Source of the DNA: Pythium myriotylum
Taxonomy: Eukaryota > Oomycota > Peronosporomycetes > Pythiales > Pythiaceae
DNA length: 64,000 nucleotides
NCBI GenBank assembly: GCA_023091665.1
Contig: JALJCQ010000033.1
Coordinates: 248,001-312,000 of the forward strand
Reading direction: 5' to 3'
Shown: positions 30,601 through 40,533 of the stretch, one piece after another
Layout: each line of letters opens with the position of its first letter
How positions within the stretch are numbered: position 1 is the stretch's first letter
Program-made: the position numbers and the translations under genes
Notes under the pieces: model-generated
Told to the model about the DNA's origin: nothing
What the model saw: only the letters and a program-made list of their open reading frames with translations
Database searches by the model: none

Positions 30601-32330
30601 TATCGTATCGTGGAACAATCTGCCCCCATGAACAGCTCAGACCCGCCAACACCATCATACACCTGGTGGGTACTTGGAACGAATATAACTTTTTGCTGCT
30701 TCTCGATGGGCAAAGCACGGAACGTGTGTAAGTTTGCTTGGGTTAGCTCGCTCCTGTTCGAGAACAGCAAAACCTTGCCCCGTTTGGGGAGACCGAGAAG
30801 CTCTAACTTGATGTCGTCATAAATCGAGTGAAGTTGGAGCAAGTCGAGCACAGCCTCTTCATCTTCATCAACCCGAACCACAGCCTTAGTACCCAAAAAC
30901 GGACGAAAGGGCATCATCCACTTGCTCCAAACGTGTTCCCTCACAGACGATGCAGTTATCGGTGACTTGTACATAACAAAGTGGAAGAGGTCAAACGCTG
31001 AACTGTTTGCGTTTGGATAGATCCCTGTGTGACCTTGTTGCTGCGCAGAACTGTTTCCGTCGTTGGTATCACTCTGAGAACTGTCGTAATCGAGGTTGGA
31101 ACCAATCTTTCTCGGATCATTCGCTTCCTTCAAGCCCTTGACAATGAAGTCTACGATCTCATCTCCGTGCTCTTGTTTGAAGTCTGTAATCTTGTCTCGA
31201 ATCCATTTAAAAGGCGTATCTTCGCTCACGGGCGGAAGGGGGACACCAAAAACGCTAAATGACACACTTTTACCGCCGAACAAGCGGAATGATGCAGGGA
31301 CGCGTGGACCGTCGATCGAGTCCAGCTTCTGCTTGATCATGTCTCGAAGTCTCTCTTCAGGAGGCCTGTCATCCCATTTCGGGTCTCTATACTGCCTGAT
31401 TCGAGCTATCGATGACCTCGATAACGGAGAGCTCACATTGCGGGGGTTATTCCCAATGAACAAGCGGTAGCTTCCTTGGATGTAGTCGTAAGTGATGGGT
31501 TCGTCTGGAAGGGGGGCTGTATCTCTACCATGACACTCGTACAGTTCTTCTGTGGCGGGGTCGACAAATTTAATAAAAAAATCTGCGTGGACTCCCTTCA
31601 CGGTTATAACGACGTGTACCACTGGGTTTTCGTCTACGGTCTGACGATAATTAGGCAGTACGCAGTTGCCAATCCGCGCGGAGAATAGTCGACGTTCATA
31701 GCACGCAATATCATTGCCTACGAGAACAGGGTAGAAAAATATAAGCATCATTACTTGTGTGGGAATGATGTCGACGCGAAACCCCGGATCCACGCATGAG
31801 CGGAAGCGGTTACTAATACTGAAGAGAGTCATCGATTGATTCGTCTCAATCCGTCTTCGGTACGTGAATTCGACGCTGAAGCCGTGGTCCATCGCTGTCG
31901 AAAAGAACTCTTTAGCGGCCACAACATCACTTGACGCAATTTGAGGTCGGCAGATGTCATTGTTTTGATCTGGAGCTAGCTGAACACCAAGCTGCATGGT
32001 AGTTGCGCCGTCGTCGAGACTCGTAACTAGGTCGGGGTCGAACTGAAGGTCTCCAAAGGGACAATCGTGCCCAAGATGGTTCGGGAAGGTTGGTGGGTCG
32101 TTTGACAGCACTGTGTCGTCGACATCGATCTTCGACGATGCGGAAACGTTCGACGGCGGCGTGAATTTGTCGAATGTGTACAAGCACGCGACATCGAGCC
32201 TGCTGCGGGAGGTGAGAAAGCGCGCGATCATGTCGGTACGCGTGGTGTCCGTTAGTGCGGCTGAAGCGAAGAAGTCGGTGCACGCGGCGCCGAGAGCCGC
32301 AGCGACTGCGGCGACAGCGCGGCGGCGCAT
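27699..32330 (-). CDS. Large receptor-like protein: lectin-like and CSPG-like ectodomain, one TM, cytosolic RasGAP-like domain
   Basis: 1,543 aa from the ATG at 32330, which opens a signal-peptide-like stretch (MRRRAVAAVAAALGAA); another in-frame ATG lies 114 bp upstream. Residues about 110-320 have the strand pattern of a ConA/LamG-like lectin domain. Several units then look like CSPG/NG2 repeats: LGLPKRGKVLLF, ITQLPKYGHLYDQ, QKLPTHGALYQW. Many N-glycosylation sites are present. A TM helix sits near residue 1,160 (LVSFVLWLAGLCFILSSAS), followed by a Cys-rich juxtamembrane segment. The cytosolic part has a RasGAP-like order: FLKQEQNELSFIRYLIS, TIFMYPSVAGLALTRYLAECG, and HVVFFNHFVGPSLWSI in place of the LRFFxPA motif. 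It may link matrix binding to Ras-type GTPases. No intron was needed. Domain calls come from pattern only. Confidence 0.6.
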   Translation of the reverse strand: MRRRAVAAVAAALGAACTDFFASAALTDTTRTDMIARFLTSRSRLDVACLYTFDKFTPPSNVSASSKIDVDDTVLSNDPPTFPNHLGHDCPFGDLQFDPDLVTSLDDGATTMQLGVQLAPDQNNDICRPQIASSDVVAAKEFFSTAMDHGFSVEFTYRRRIETNQSMTLFSISNRFRSCVDPGFRVDIIPTQVMMLIFFYPVLVGNDIACYERRLFSARIGNCVLPNYRQTVDENPVVHVVITVKGVHADFFIKFVDPATEELYECHGRDTAPLPDEPITYDYIQGSYRLFIGNNPRNVSSPLSRSSIARIRQYRDPKWDDRPPEERLRDMIKQKLDSIDGPRVPASFRLFGGKSVSFSVFGVPLPPVSEDTPFKWIRDKITDFKQEHGDEIVDFIVKGLKEANDPRKIGSNLDYDSSQSDTNDGNSSAQQQGHTGIYPNANSSAFDLFHFVMYKSPITASSVREHVWSKWMMPFRPFLGTKAVVRVDEDEEAVLDLLQLHSIYDDIKLELLGLPKRGKVLLFSNRSELTQANLHTFRALPIEKQQKVIFVPSTHQVYDGVGGSELFMGADCSTIRYHANASVVGRLVNTTREAVIDISVNPIRTPLTTRHLTRRAHDGVPVYINLVGTTTSSDDNTSGTPTYSRNLGLFDDLTASGRDEAHNSTGRVEQNDQIIVITQLPKYGHLYDQQMENLPKLEAANAVDSSQTERYRIRQDMIVNQTFSPFVVYVFDSSTIEIGSRRIDKLEYKLLEIATPGEGVTSIVNFELLPRLAKSYHDTYRDIAHVHEDSATVISLSSYELLLPGTRIKIQKLPTHGALYQWPNRQQINISLGLTGRLIKTSGDIVTDVSGRVLYVPDHDYFNAFGTLANNAWTSVDKEFDDFNFSISRETDFFHQNLCAIHSPTSQNSLNVFSKIRLQVDNVPDKLAVLPPTLFTTNSISDDAVNVPVAFIDPDRYSGMYEVTLQGSDDKSEFEIGHPFINDDVLKYCPLKVPCWLIRSANRSFISDDQGDEREDEDWQLLHRVEKRYWNPSFIDIRARKRALQYALGQLRFRERRWWKRSAPHSAHFRFTIKRADSPLDCKLTMTYCLSYIPSKSDTASDSVGQALSNLTDLVSFVLWLAGLCFILSSASCCSTGFCCCFTRAKEKKRQQFNDDRRRYLEQVVQNDYEYTPLLVALQSIVARPDVSVSLIRACGTGRDAQRTRLQVFCLLSVTPFLKQEQNELSFIRYLISAEIKESPPQSLDTIFMYPSVAGLALTRYLAECGMQWIRDLQSSLFDGIDYCEDIASRLLTVLEIMVWSLPKEVCCACQQLAELISPACERGNTLEAIHVVFFNHFVGPSLWSIKRERHIQNIRIGIASIACRRLSKFNNSRYTLILGNVLATSFTPTASIAACKVDEKLILACLMNVHSILDLMYRDFVLEEKECRADVWTATFDDAVDFRGTEELTPSVMVWRLLRALNFPLANCDILLQASWPTLQRQEGLWTSFSAKDWGDRLEDVEVIGAKPPQRKLQQSRSLLSVDFIHDEDTSDTCPSRVELEF

Positions 32331-32600
32331 GATGCTAGCGGATGAAGCTGACTCGGTCGATATGCAATCCGAGAAAATCAACTTGGCTACACAAAAGACC
32401 CCGGCTTTAGTAACATTAGTTGATCCGAAAAGATGACTTGACATAAGCAGTCAACCTGTATATTGTAGCACAAAGTCACTATAACCAAGTTCAACTTGTA
32501 TGTATCTTGTGACATATAGAAAACTGAACCCGTCCCCTGGCGATTGGCGGATAGTGGATCCGCTCGAGCTGTTGGTGGCGGACGGACTGGTGGACCGCGA

Positions 32601-34315
32601 ATGGCGTTGATGTCCAACTCGAAGCTCATGGCCGACGAAGAAGTGTTGGCGTGCGCGCGGTATGGCGACGACGAGCAGCTGCGCGCGCTGTTGCGAGATG
32701 CCAAAGACGACGCCGAGCGGAGAGATCTGGTAAACTACGTGCAACCGGAGACGCTCAACACGCCGCTGCACATGGGTACGTTGACGGAACTGCGAGGGCG
32801 ACGCGAGACAGAGGACATGACAAATGCTTTTGGCGTATATAGCCTGCGCGAATGGCCAGCTTAAATGCGCTGAAGAATTGCTCGCTCATGGTGCTCGCCA
32901 TTTACAAAACGCGAGCGGCAACACACCTTTGCGTAAGTGGAAGCGCGTGAGATGGTGCAGCCCAGAGAACGCTAACAATCGTTCGCGTTGATCAGATTGG
33001 GCGATCCAGAATAAGCATCTGAAGCTTGTGAAGCTCTTACTGGAGAAAGTCGATGATCTCGATGTGCTCACACAGAACAAATTCGGCCACGGCTGCGTAA
33101 CTGTTGCGTTTCAAGCTGATGATGCCGATATCTGTAGGCCTCCTCTATCACCTCCCTGCAATACCTTGATTTCGCTAACGATTCCTTGGCGTAGTGTCTG
33201 CATTACTGGAACACAAATCTGCGACTGAAGAACGCCTCGCTGCTGGTTCGGGTATGGATAACGCGAAGATCCGTGAGGAAGTGGAGGAGGATGAAGAAAA
33301 CGACTCGGACGCGAGCTCCAACGGCCCTCGAATTCTCCAGGAAACCGTACTCGAGTTTGGTTTTGATCCGTCTCTGCCAACCCTGAAAGCTCGAGAGTTG
33401 GCTCTTGACTGGGATAAGGACGTTTTCGGGACTACTGCCGAGGAAGACATTACTGGTGTGTCGATTTGGTCTGCCTCCCTGCTTTTGAGTCGATGGATTA
33501 TCGACAACGCGGGGTTGTTCACTGGAAAGAGTGTGTGCGAGCTCGGTGCTGGTTGCGGTGTGAGCGGTATTGCATCCCACATGTACACTAAGGCGTCCAG
33601 GGTTGTTCTCTCCGACTTGTTCCAGCATACACTTCAGAACCTTGAGTACAATGTTGCCATCAACAAGAAGACTCTTGCAGAACTCCAACCTGCACGAGGC
33701 AAATCCCTCGGAGACTCTGATGAAGAACGTGGTTGTGACGAGTGCAGTATCATGCAACGATTCAGTGCGGAAAATCCCGAGGGAAAACTGCTCAAGTGTG
33801 GGGGTTGCAAGAGCGTCCAATACTGTTCGCGTCAATGCCAGAAGAAGGCTTGGAAGACTCACAAACTCGATTGCAAGCGGATCCGCAGCGAGAGAGAACA
33901 AGCAGATGCAGCACAGCGTCGCGTTGTTGAAGTGGCCCCGATAGATTGGGCAAAGCCAGATACATGGCCAAAAGCTGAAGATGGCACGACGAAGTTTGAC
34001 ATTCTTCTGGGGTCTGATTTGGTGTATCACCGTGAAATAGTGCCCGTCCTAGTAGAAGCTGTGGATGGTTTGCTATCATCTGCCTCTGATGCCAAATTCA
34101 TTCATGTGGCCTCCCAAGCACGTGACTCCCTTGCTGAGTTCAAGGAAGCCCTGGAAGGGCGAGGTTTCAAGACTGAGATTCAAATTGTACCTGACTCATA
34201 CAAGACCAACCCACTCGTCGGAGGTGACGCAGTTGTGGAGTTATTTGATTTGCACTTCAACGAGATGAGCGACATCTATTGCTTGTACACGTTTACAAGA
34301 GTTCAAGTAGAGTAG
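32601..34315 (+). CDS. Ankyrin repeat - lysine methyltransferase (METTL21-like) with inserted MYND zinc finger
   Basis: Four exons (32601-32775, 32843-32932, 32996-33133, 33195-34315) give 507 aa. Ankyrin repeats come first and are cut by phase-1 introns: NTPLHMACANGQLKCAEELL, NTPLHWAIQNKHLKLVKLLL, then ILSALLEHK. After an acidic linker the methyltransferase begins: SIWSASLLLSRWI, SAM-binding motif I VCELGAGCGVSGI, and VVLSDLFQHTLQNLEYN. A MYND finger is then inserted (CDEC, KCGGC, YCSRQC, HKLDC, a full C4-C2HC set). The Rossmann fold resumes with WAKPDTWP and FDILLGSDLVYH, the latter carrying the DxxY motif of Methyltransf_16. Family members methylate lysines on chaperones or translation factors. 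The target here is unknown; ankyrin and MYND parts are probable docking modules. Confidence 0.8.
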
Positions 34316-34353
34316 GTTAGATCTAGATAAACCAAAATTGTGCTTGTCCGCTT

Positions 34354-35913
34354 TCAAACAATGGTCTCTGGCCCATTTCCGTACTCAGGTAGATTATACT
34401 TTGGCTCAGGTGGAGGACCTGCCGTGCTCGCCAGCAACCCTAGAATCTTGTACTGGCATCTTCCAAAGACAAGCTCCCAGTTTCCATGAAGGGAGCCTCT
34501 AGAGTAAGGACTAACTGCTTTGCCTCCGTGTAGTCGACGGTTTCGAGAGGAACGGTTAATCTGAAGTTCAACAGAGGTCTACGCAACCATGTGAACAGGA
34601 TGAAGATGGCGCCTTGGTGGATATGAGAAAACTCACCTGTGCCGTAAAGACGAGATAGAAATGCCAACCGAGGAGAATAGACACCGCCAGTCCCGCGGAG
34701 ACAGCGATACAGAAGACAAATTGGAGACAAACGAGTGGTGCGGCACGAAAATACATCGGGACAGGGGCCTTAAACAAAGCTATTAGCTGGTAGCATGGAG
34801 TCAGTTCGAGCACCTCGCCCATCACACACCAACCCCACGAACCTTGTCATATTGCAGTTGGGATAGCGAACCGTATGCTGGTTTGAACGAAACGATGGCA
34901 GCGTAGAAGCAACCGACCGTAAGCCATGCAAGAAATGAGAAGAAGTACTGCAGGAGCCAGTATAGTTAGCCACAATACGAAAATGACTGCAACGTTCAGC
35001 TAACCCACCCGATAGTTGTAACGCCCGATACAGTTGTTCACCCATGGGCAGTGGTGGTCCATGTGCTCAACACAGCGATTGCAGACTGAGCAGTGATGGG
35101 CGCGCTCCGGGCGGCGCGTACGACACAAACGACAGTATAAACCAGGCGGAGGGCGTGCTACTATGGGATAACCCTGAGGGGCATGAATCGGTGGGGGATC
35201 CTGTACGACGACTGAAAGAGATGGTAGTGCTCGGTGTGGCTTGACAGCTGATACATCTTTGCTTGTCTGACTCCGACGAGATCTCTGAATCAAGACCTCA
35301 CTGTCAGATTTCTCCTCTTCTACTTCATCGATAGCGTCCTCTTCGCTCGAAGAACTCTCTGGTTGTTCGACAGCTACAGGACTAGGCACACCTCTCTTCA
35401 CGTAGCCCTAGCGTTTGAACTAACAAGTCAATATAATGGTGCGAATTGAGCTCGCGAAGGATCAAACGCACTGGGTCTGTGGCCACGCAGAGCGCGTAGT
35501 TAAAATAGATATTGAACAGCAGAGCGACCGTAGTGATTGCGTGCAAGACTAGCTGAACAATGATTGTCAAACACGAGAAGGAACAGAATACCACGTTTTT
35601 TGTTCGCACCTGAGCATCCGTCTCTGCAACCACAGGAACAACGGCGTAGGCGAAGATGCTCCCGACAGTAAAGATGAGACCTGGAATGACGCAACATCCT
35701 CAGTTCCACGGAGATGATTGGCGGAGAACGCGATTGCAGAGGCGTACCCATGCCGAAGACCACGAAGAAGACACCAGCCACGCGCATGAGCGAGGTGGCG
35801 CCGCGTGCGAAGACAGCGGCGCCGAAGAACAGCGCCTGCATCGGGTCGCGCCAATGCTCGGCCCCCATTCTCAGCTTCTGCTGAGAAGGGCACATGGCAA
35901 ACGATGACGACAC
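34354..35913 (-). CDS. DHHC palmitoyltransferase
   Basis: At least six exons on the minus strand. The N-terminal part has two to three TM helices ([49 protein letters not shown]). Spliced CVATDP then GYVKRG follows, and an acidic Ser-rich insertion. The catalytic Cys-rich domain is [19 protein letters not shown], then [17 protein letters not shown], with the acyl-accepting Cys in DHHC. Two more helices follow, then a cytosolic tail with [17 protein letters not shown], where the final exon ends in TGA at 34354-34356. The enzyme attaches palmitate to cytosolic-face cysteines of membrane proteins. Exact borders of the middle exons (about 34640-34860) are less certain than the rest. The start may be the second Met at 35895. 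It is convergent with the ankyrin-methyltransferase gene, only 38 bp apart. Confidence 0.85.
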
Positions 35914-36658
35914 GATTGGTTAAATTAGAAATGATAATGGCCAATCATGTCTACATTTTACGAGTTTGAATTGGCTGAAAATCCAAGAGCTCTTCGATTT
36001 TTGGCGTCGGAATGTGTGCAGGGACGCTGCCAAGCTCGTTCAGTGAGCAATTCACAGTTAATCGAGCGGCGTTATGGTCCGAGTTGGGACACACCTGCTG
36101 CAGCATCTTCCCAACACGGTTGGAAGTTTCACAGAGAGAGTATGACACGCGATACAACTGCACACTTGCAGTCGAAGTCAGTGAATGTGGCAACAGAATT
36201 CTGTTTTGCCCAGTACGTGGAACTACTACCAGGTCCTGGGCAAGAAAGGCGAGCTCTTCAACCTACGAAAAGGGTGCAACTTCGGGAACGAGCACGCAAG
36301 ATATCGCAACACAGTTATAATCATGTCACTGCTGAAAGATTTCCGCGGAGCTTCCAGTCGGTGATTTAAACGATAAACTTGTAGACAGACTAAGCACAAC
36401 AACCACCGTCAAAGTCCAGGCCCGTTCATCAGCATCTCGGTCTGGTGGCGGAGTTCCAGTGCTGTAATATTAGACGATTTTAGTTGTTCTCAGTGATGAA
36501 ATGTCGTTCAATGGCTACTGACGACGACAACGATGTCGTCAGGGTCTTTCGTCCAAATACGGATGAAAGACGATCAGTTTTAGTCGTTTTTACGTTTAAA
36601 GCCATGGATTTGTTTATTTGCTCACATGTGGTGGTGGCGAAAGTTGGAGTCTAATTGG
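35914..36658. other. 745 bp region without a confident gene
   Basis: Between the DHHC gene start and the chitin synthase 3' end. A plus-strand stretch at about 36219-36366 reads YYQVLGKKGELFNLRKG and ends at a stop, and it looks somewhat protein-like. I could not attach it to a start, an intron pair or a family, so no gene is called. Confidence 0.35.
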
Positions 36659-39600
36659 TCACAGGGTTAGCTCACGAAATCCTGTAGTTGGCGATAGCAC
36701 TGCCCGCATATCAATCTTGATCTGGCTTGAGCTGCTTCGGCTTTGACTATTGGTGCCACTCGCGAAGGGCTGCCATCCTGTTGAGAGATCGTGCTGGTCC
36801 AAAGAGTCGTCCGAAGAGCTTCGATGGAATCGTTGGCAGAATCTTGAGATGAAGTATATCGTCGATCCAAGGGAGCGAGTGGCGGTCAGAATCAAAGCTA
36901 CATACGCGAAACCAATCAAATAGCATGAAGTGGACATGTAGCTGGTCATTGCGTAGGCCCAAGCAGCATTGGTTGCAAGCCAACTGAGAACGATAGTCGA
37001 CCGCAAAGCCAACAGGCTGTTTTCCAGATTGTCTTTGTCCTTGATCACTCGTTGCCTTTCAACCTCAACATGCTTCTGTTGGGTGATGATTTCTTTCAGT
37101 TTGCCGGGTTTAGACACCTTCGCGGTGCCAACGGGGCTCTCTGAGCCTTTAGGAGCGTCGCTCAGGCTGTGGAGGTTGCAATAAGTGTAAACACTGAGAA
37201 TGTTCTGCCAGAACTCACAGTGTCATTGGATGAGGCTCACCATTTCGAGTCAAATGAAGTGCTTACCACGTATGTTGGAATCATGAAGAGAAACTGGAAC
37301 GCGCCAAAGATCAAAGAAAACTCTCCTTGGAGAAATCCTGGTGCGAACAGGAGCCCGAGAGTGGTGATCACAACACCCTTGAGCTCAGTGTCATTTACGG
37401 TGCAGGATGGCAGGCCATTTCGCGGGTCTTTTACACCGAGATTCGCCAGCACTCTGTACATGGAGATGAAGAATACGGCAAGTATGACAACTCCAAAGTA
37501 GACGGCACTGAAGGAGAAGAACACCGCGCTTCGCTTCTCTGGTCGATTTCCTAAGGCGAAGACGACTGTTCCGATCACGAGCCCGACATATACTCCAAGC
37601 ATTCCTTGAAGTAAACCGCGAACATTTTCGTGCAGCGTGAGAGTCAGAACGTAGTAAATCGCCAAGAACAAGTTGCTCAGGAGAAACCAGTCTAGGATAC
37701 TTTGCACGAAGAGAAACACAAACTGGAGTGAGAGCAAACACTTCCGTGGAAAACTATGTCCACTCCTCATCCACACGCGGCCGAAGTTGCTCAAGACAAA
37801 CAGACCGCCAAAGAACACTGAGTCAAGCCGACGCATACGCATGGTCAGCGTGTCACTGAGCGTTTTGGGGGCGTAAACGTACGCGATGGCATCTTTCACA
37901 TACCGCATTGTCCAATTTCGGCCCGTACGAGCTAACAACTCAAAGGAAAGAATTCGATCCTGATTGAGAAACATTCTTCTTTCAAGCGCTTGGTCCTGAC
38001 TTGATCCTGCCACGCTGCAGAAAAAATATTCGTGTAGTGGCCCCTCCCCTGACTCGGCTCGAATGGCTTCGTATCGAAATGCTGTAAGGGCCTCAGGTGG
38101 CGCACTCACATATCCACAGACCGACTCAAGTGATATGTCCATGATGTTTGAGAACTTGTGCACGAAATGTTGCGCTGCGACAACTGGATTCAAGAAGTTT
38201 GGCTGCTCGACAATAATTTCACCCGCAACACCTCCAATATGGTGGTCTCGATCCATTGTTCGTATGAGCCTGAAGATAGCACTTCTTTCTGGACTTGTGC
38301 CAACATCGACGAACACTGTGTACACTGGAAGGAGTCGTTCTGCAAATGCGGAGAAGAACCATAGATGCGAGTGCAGTTGACCTTTGTTTTGCTCTTTCAG
38401 GCCGTATATGAGCTGGACAGGTGGGTAGTAAGTCTCTGGGTTGTCTTCACAGACCAGTTGAACTGTAGACTCGAAGAGATGAAGATGCACATCCACACCG
38501 ACACTTGTGACAGTCATCACCTCTTCGTCGAATGCACCGATTCCATTGAGGTAGCCCAAGCATGAAGTGCTGGTGTTGCTCCGACCATCCGACAGGATAA
38601 TAACTGCAACATTTTCCCATGCTTTTTCACCCCACAGGTCGCACATGTATTGCAGGTTTCGAGCGATTGACGTCAGTGTTCGCTCGAGATCACTTCCATC
38701 CTCGTCATTTACAGTGACTAAGATCAGTGTTCGAATCTTCCGTTGTAGCTCGTCGACACGCAATTGATAGCCGTCTTCTGAGAAGTGGGATGGGTCTCTC
38801 GTTGTCACCGCTGTGTATCGCATGTTGGTGAACTGCTCATGTTGCCAGTACGGCGGGCGACGTCCTTGCCACGTCTCGTGCACGCGCGGAATCGACGTTC
38901 TTTGAACACTCGGCTGCGGGGGTAATGCGGCTTTGCGGATATGCTCTTGCAGGGAGTAGTACCACTTGTCAAGTTCTTCAGCTCGCTTCATGGTCACCAG
39001 CGCTTTTTCCTGAACGGCTTGCCTCAGTAACAGGTCGGCTTCATTCTTGCCTGCACGTGCAAGTAATTCACTGGCATCTGAGTACAGTTGGATCGCAAGT
39101 AAGGGGTCTGCGTTTCTCTCCGCATCAATAGCATGTTGGATGAGGCGGAACGCCGACTCGTAAGACATGTCGCCTTGGGTGTTCGGTCCGCCAAGTCCAC
39201 TAGCTCGTCGCTTGTACGACATTTGTGTGTCTCGAATGGGTCCGCTGCGCGTGTGATGGCTCGATGCCGTCGACGCATTGTCGCTGTCGGGTACATACGG
39301 CTTGGCAGTCGGTCGGGTGTCAAACCACAGCGTCGGCTCGTTCTCATGCTGAGTAGACGGCGGAGGTGAGGCCTCCATCAATATGCGTGTGTCGAAGCGC
39401 GACGAATTTCTTGGGAGCGTCATGTAGGATTCGTTGCCCGCTACATGGAGACCGAAGAAAGTGCTACCGGATGACATGGGCTGCGACGACGGCGCGCGCG
39501 AAGAGCCCATTGAGATGTGCGTGTCGAAGCGCGACGAATTTCTTGGCAGTGTCATGTAGGATTCGTTGTCCGCTACATGGAGACCGAAGAAAGTGCTGCC

Positions 39601-39879
39601 AGATGACATGGGCTGCGACGACGGGGGCCGCGAAGAGCCCGATGAGATGTGCGTGTCGAAGCGCGTGGCATTGGGCGGGAGCGTCATGTACGACTCGTTG
39701 CTGGCCGGTCGTCGGCCTCTGTACGAGTCGTACGCGGCCATCGAGGGTAAGTGCTCGTCTTCGACTGTCACGGACCCCGAGTCGCTCGGCGCGCGCGGTC
39801 GCTCACTTGGTGCCCGCGACGCCGCGCGCATGCCTCGTAGCCGCGCGAGCAGACCGCTCGTCTTGGCCTCGCGACTCAT
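36659..39879 (-). CDS. CHS: Chitin synthase (GT2) with MIT domain and degenerate QRRRW motif
   Basis: Two exons (39879-37267 and 37204-36659) give 1,052 aa. The first 200 residues hold three copies of a 44-aa Ser-rich unit. An MIT-type helical domain follows near residues 235-300 (SAFRLIQHAIDAERNADPLL), a known feature of oomycete chitin synthases. The GT2 core has TLILVTVNDEDGSDLERTL, QNKGQLHSHLWFF, the DVGT acidic motif, GGVAGEI and QDRILSFELL. At the QRRRW position the sequence is TMRMRRLDS, so Gln and Trp are missing. Five to seven TM helices follow. The intron was placed to restore IPTYVNILSVYTYCNLHSLS; here the usual HDVSWGTKG becomes HSLSDAPKG. A coiled coil and two more helices end the protein. 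Chitin synthases work at the plasma membrane. This one may be inactive or have an altered product. Confidence 0.85.
39366..39715 (-). repeat. 132-bp tandem repeat inside the chitin synthase gene
   Basis: The repeat starts (minus-strand codons for NESYMTLP) recur with a 132-bp period at about 39420, 39552 and 39684. Units encode NESYMTLP-N-RFDTHIS followed by PSSQPMSSGSTFFGLHVA. The copy furthest from the N-terminus is truncated. Confidence 0.85.
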
Positions 39880-40533
39880 TCTCGCACTGGCGACGAAGAC
39901 ACTTCGTCGGAAGAATGGGGCTTGGGGTGTGGATACCTGTCACGTACCGTTCGAAATTTGGTGGGAGAGACGTCCAAGAAAGCCCTCAAGTTGAAGTTCT
40001 TCGTCGAATGCACTGGAAAGAAATGAAGGGCGACGGTGCATCGGTCGATGGGCAATGTGAGTACTCAGTGTACCGGTAGGTTCGAGGCTTCGACGATCTG
40101 CTCAGCACAGAGGGGAGGCATCACTGGCTACCCTTCAACGGAAGTAATGAGAAATGCTGAGCGAGTGGAGGCCTCAGTTGAGTGCCATGGCTACTATAGT
40201 TACTCCTCTCCAATTGTCGATCGTGCCGGAAATCAGGGAATGCGTGGAAACACGTACCGACGAGCAAGCGGTAATTTACCGTGGTAGAGTCCCAGTGGCA
40301 GATCCCATTGGAATTAGGCTCTATCAGGCCCGGTTCCCGAAAATCCCTCAAAGTGTAATGGAGGTATCCTTGAGTGACCTACGACAAGAGCCACTACAAT
40401 TGTAGCGGTACCAAGAAATTGGTAGTAGGTTGGTTGTGGTAGCCAAGCCACAGCCGTAATCACTCAAGGGCGGCTTAGATTTCCAATTGTCGATCTACTG
40501 CACTCGTCGTGGAGTGTGCTTGACATGAATTCG
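39880..40533. other. intergenic region upstream of chitin synthase
   Basis: 654 bp. A plus-strand open frame at 40154-40405 contains VIYRGRVPVADPIGIRLY, faintly like the start of a retroelement integrase zinc-binding region. It is too short and has no partner, so it is not called. Confidence 0.35.

Noticed and set aside
35947..36369. Plus-strand frame and a protein-like fragment YYQVLGKKGELFNLRKG
   Set aside because: No start, splice partner or family could be found; left as an unassigned region.
40154..40405. Possible retroelement integrase fragment (VIYRGRVPV)
   Set aside because: Only a short weak resemblance; no zinc ligands, LTR or neighbouring polymerase.
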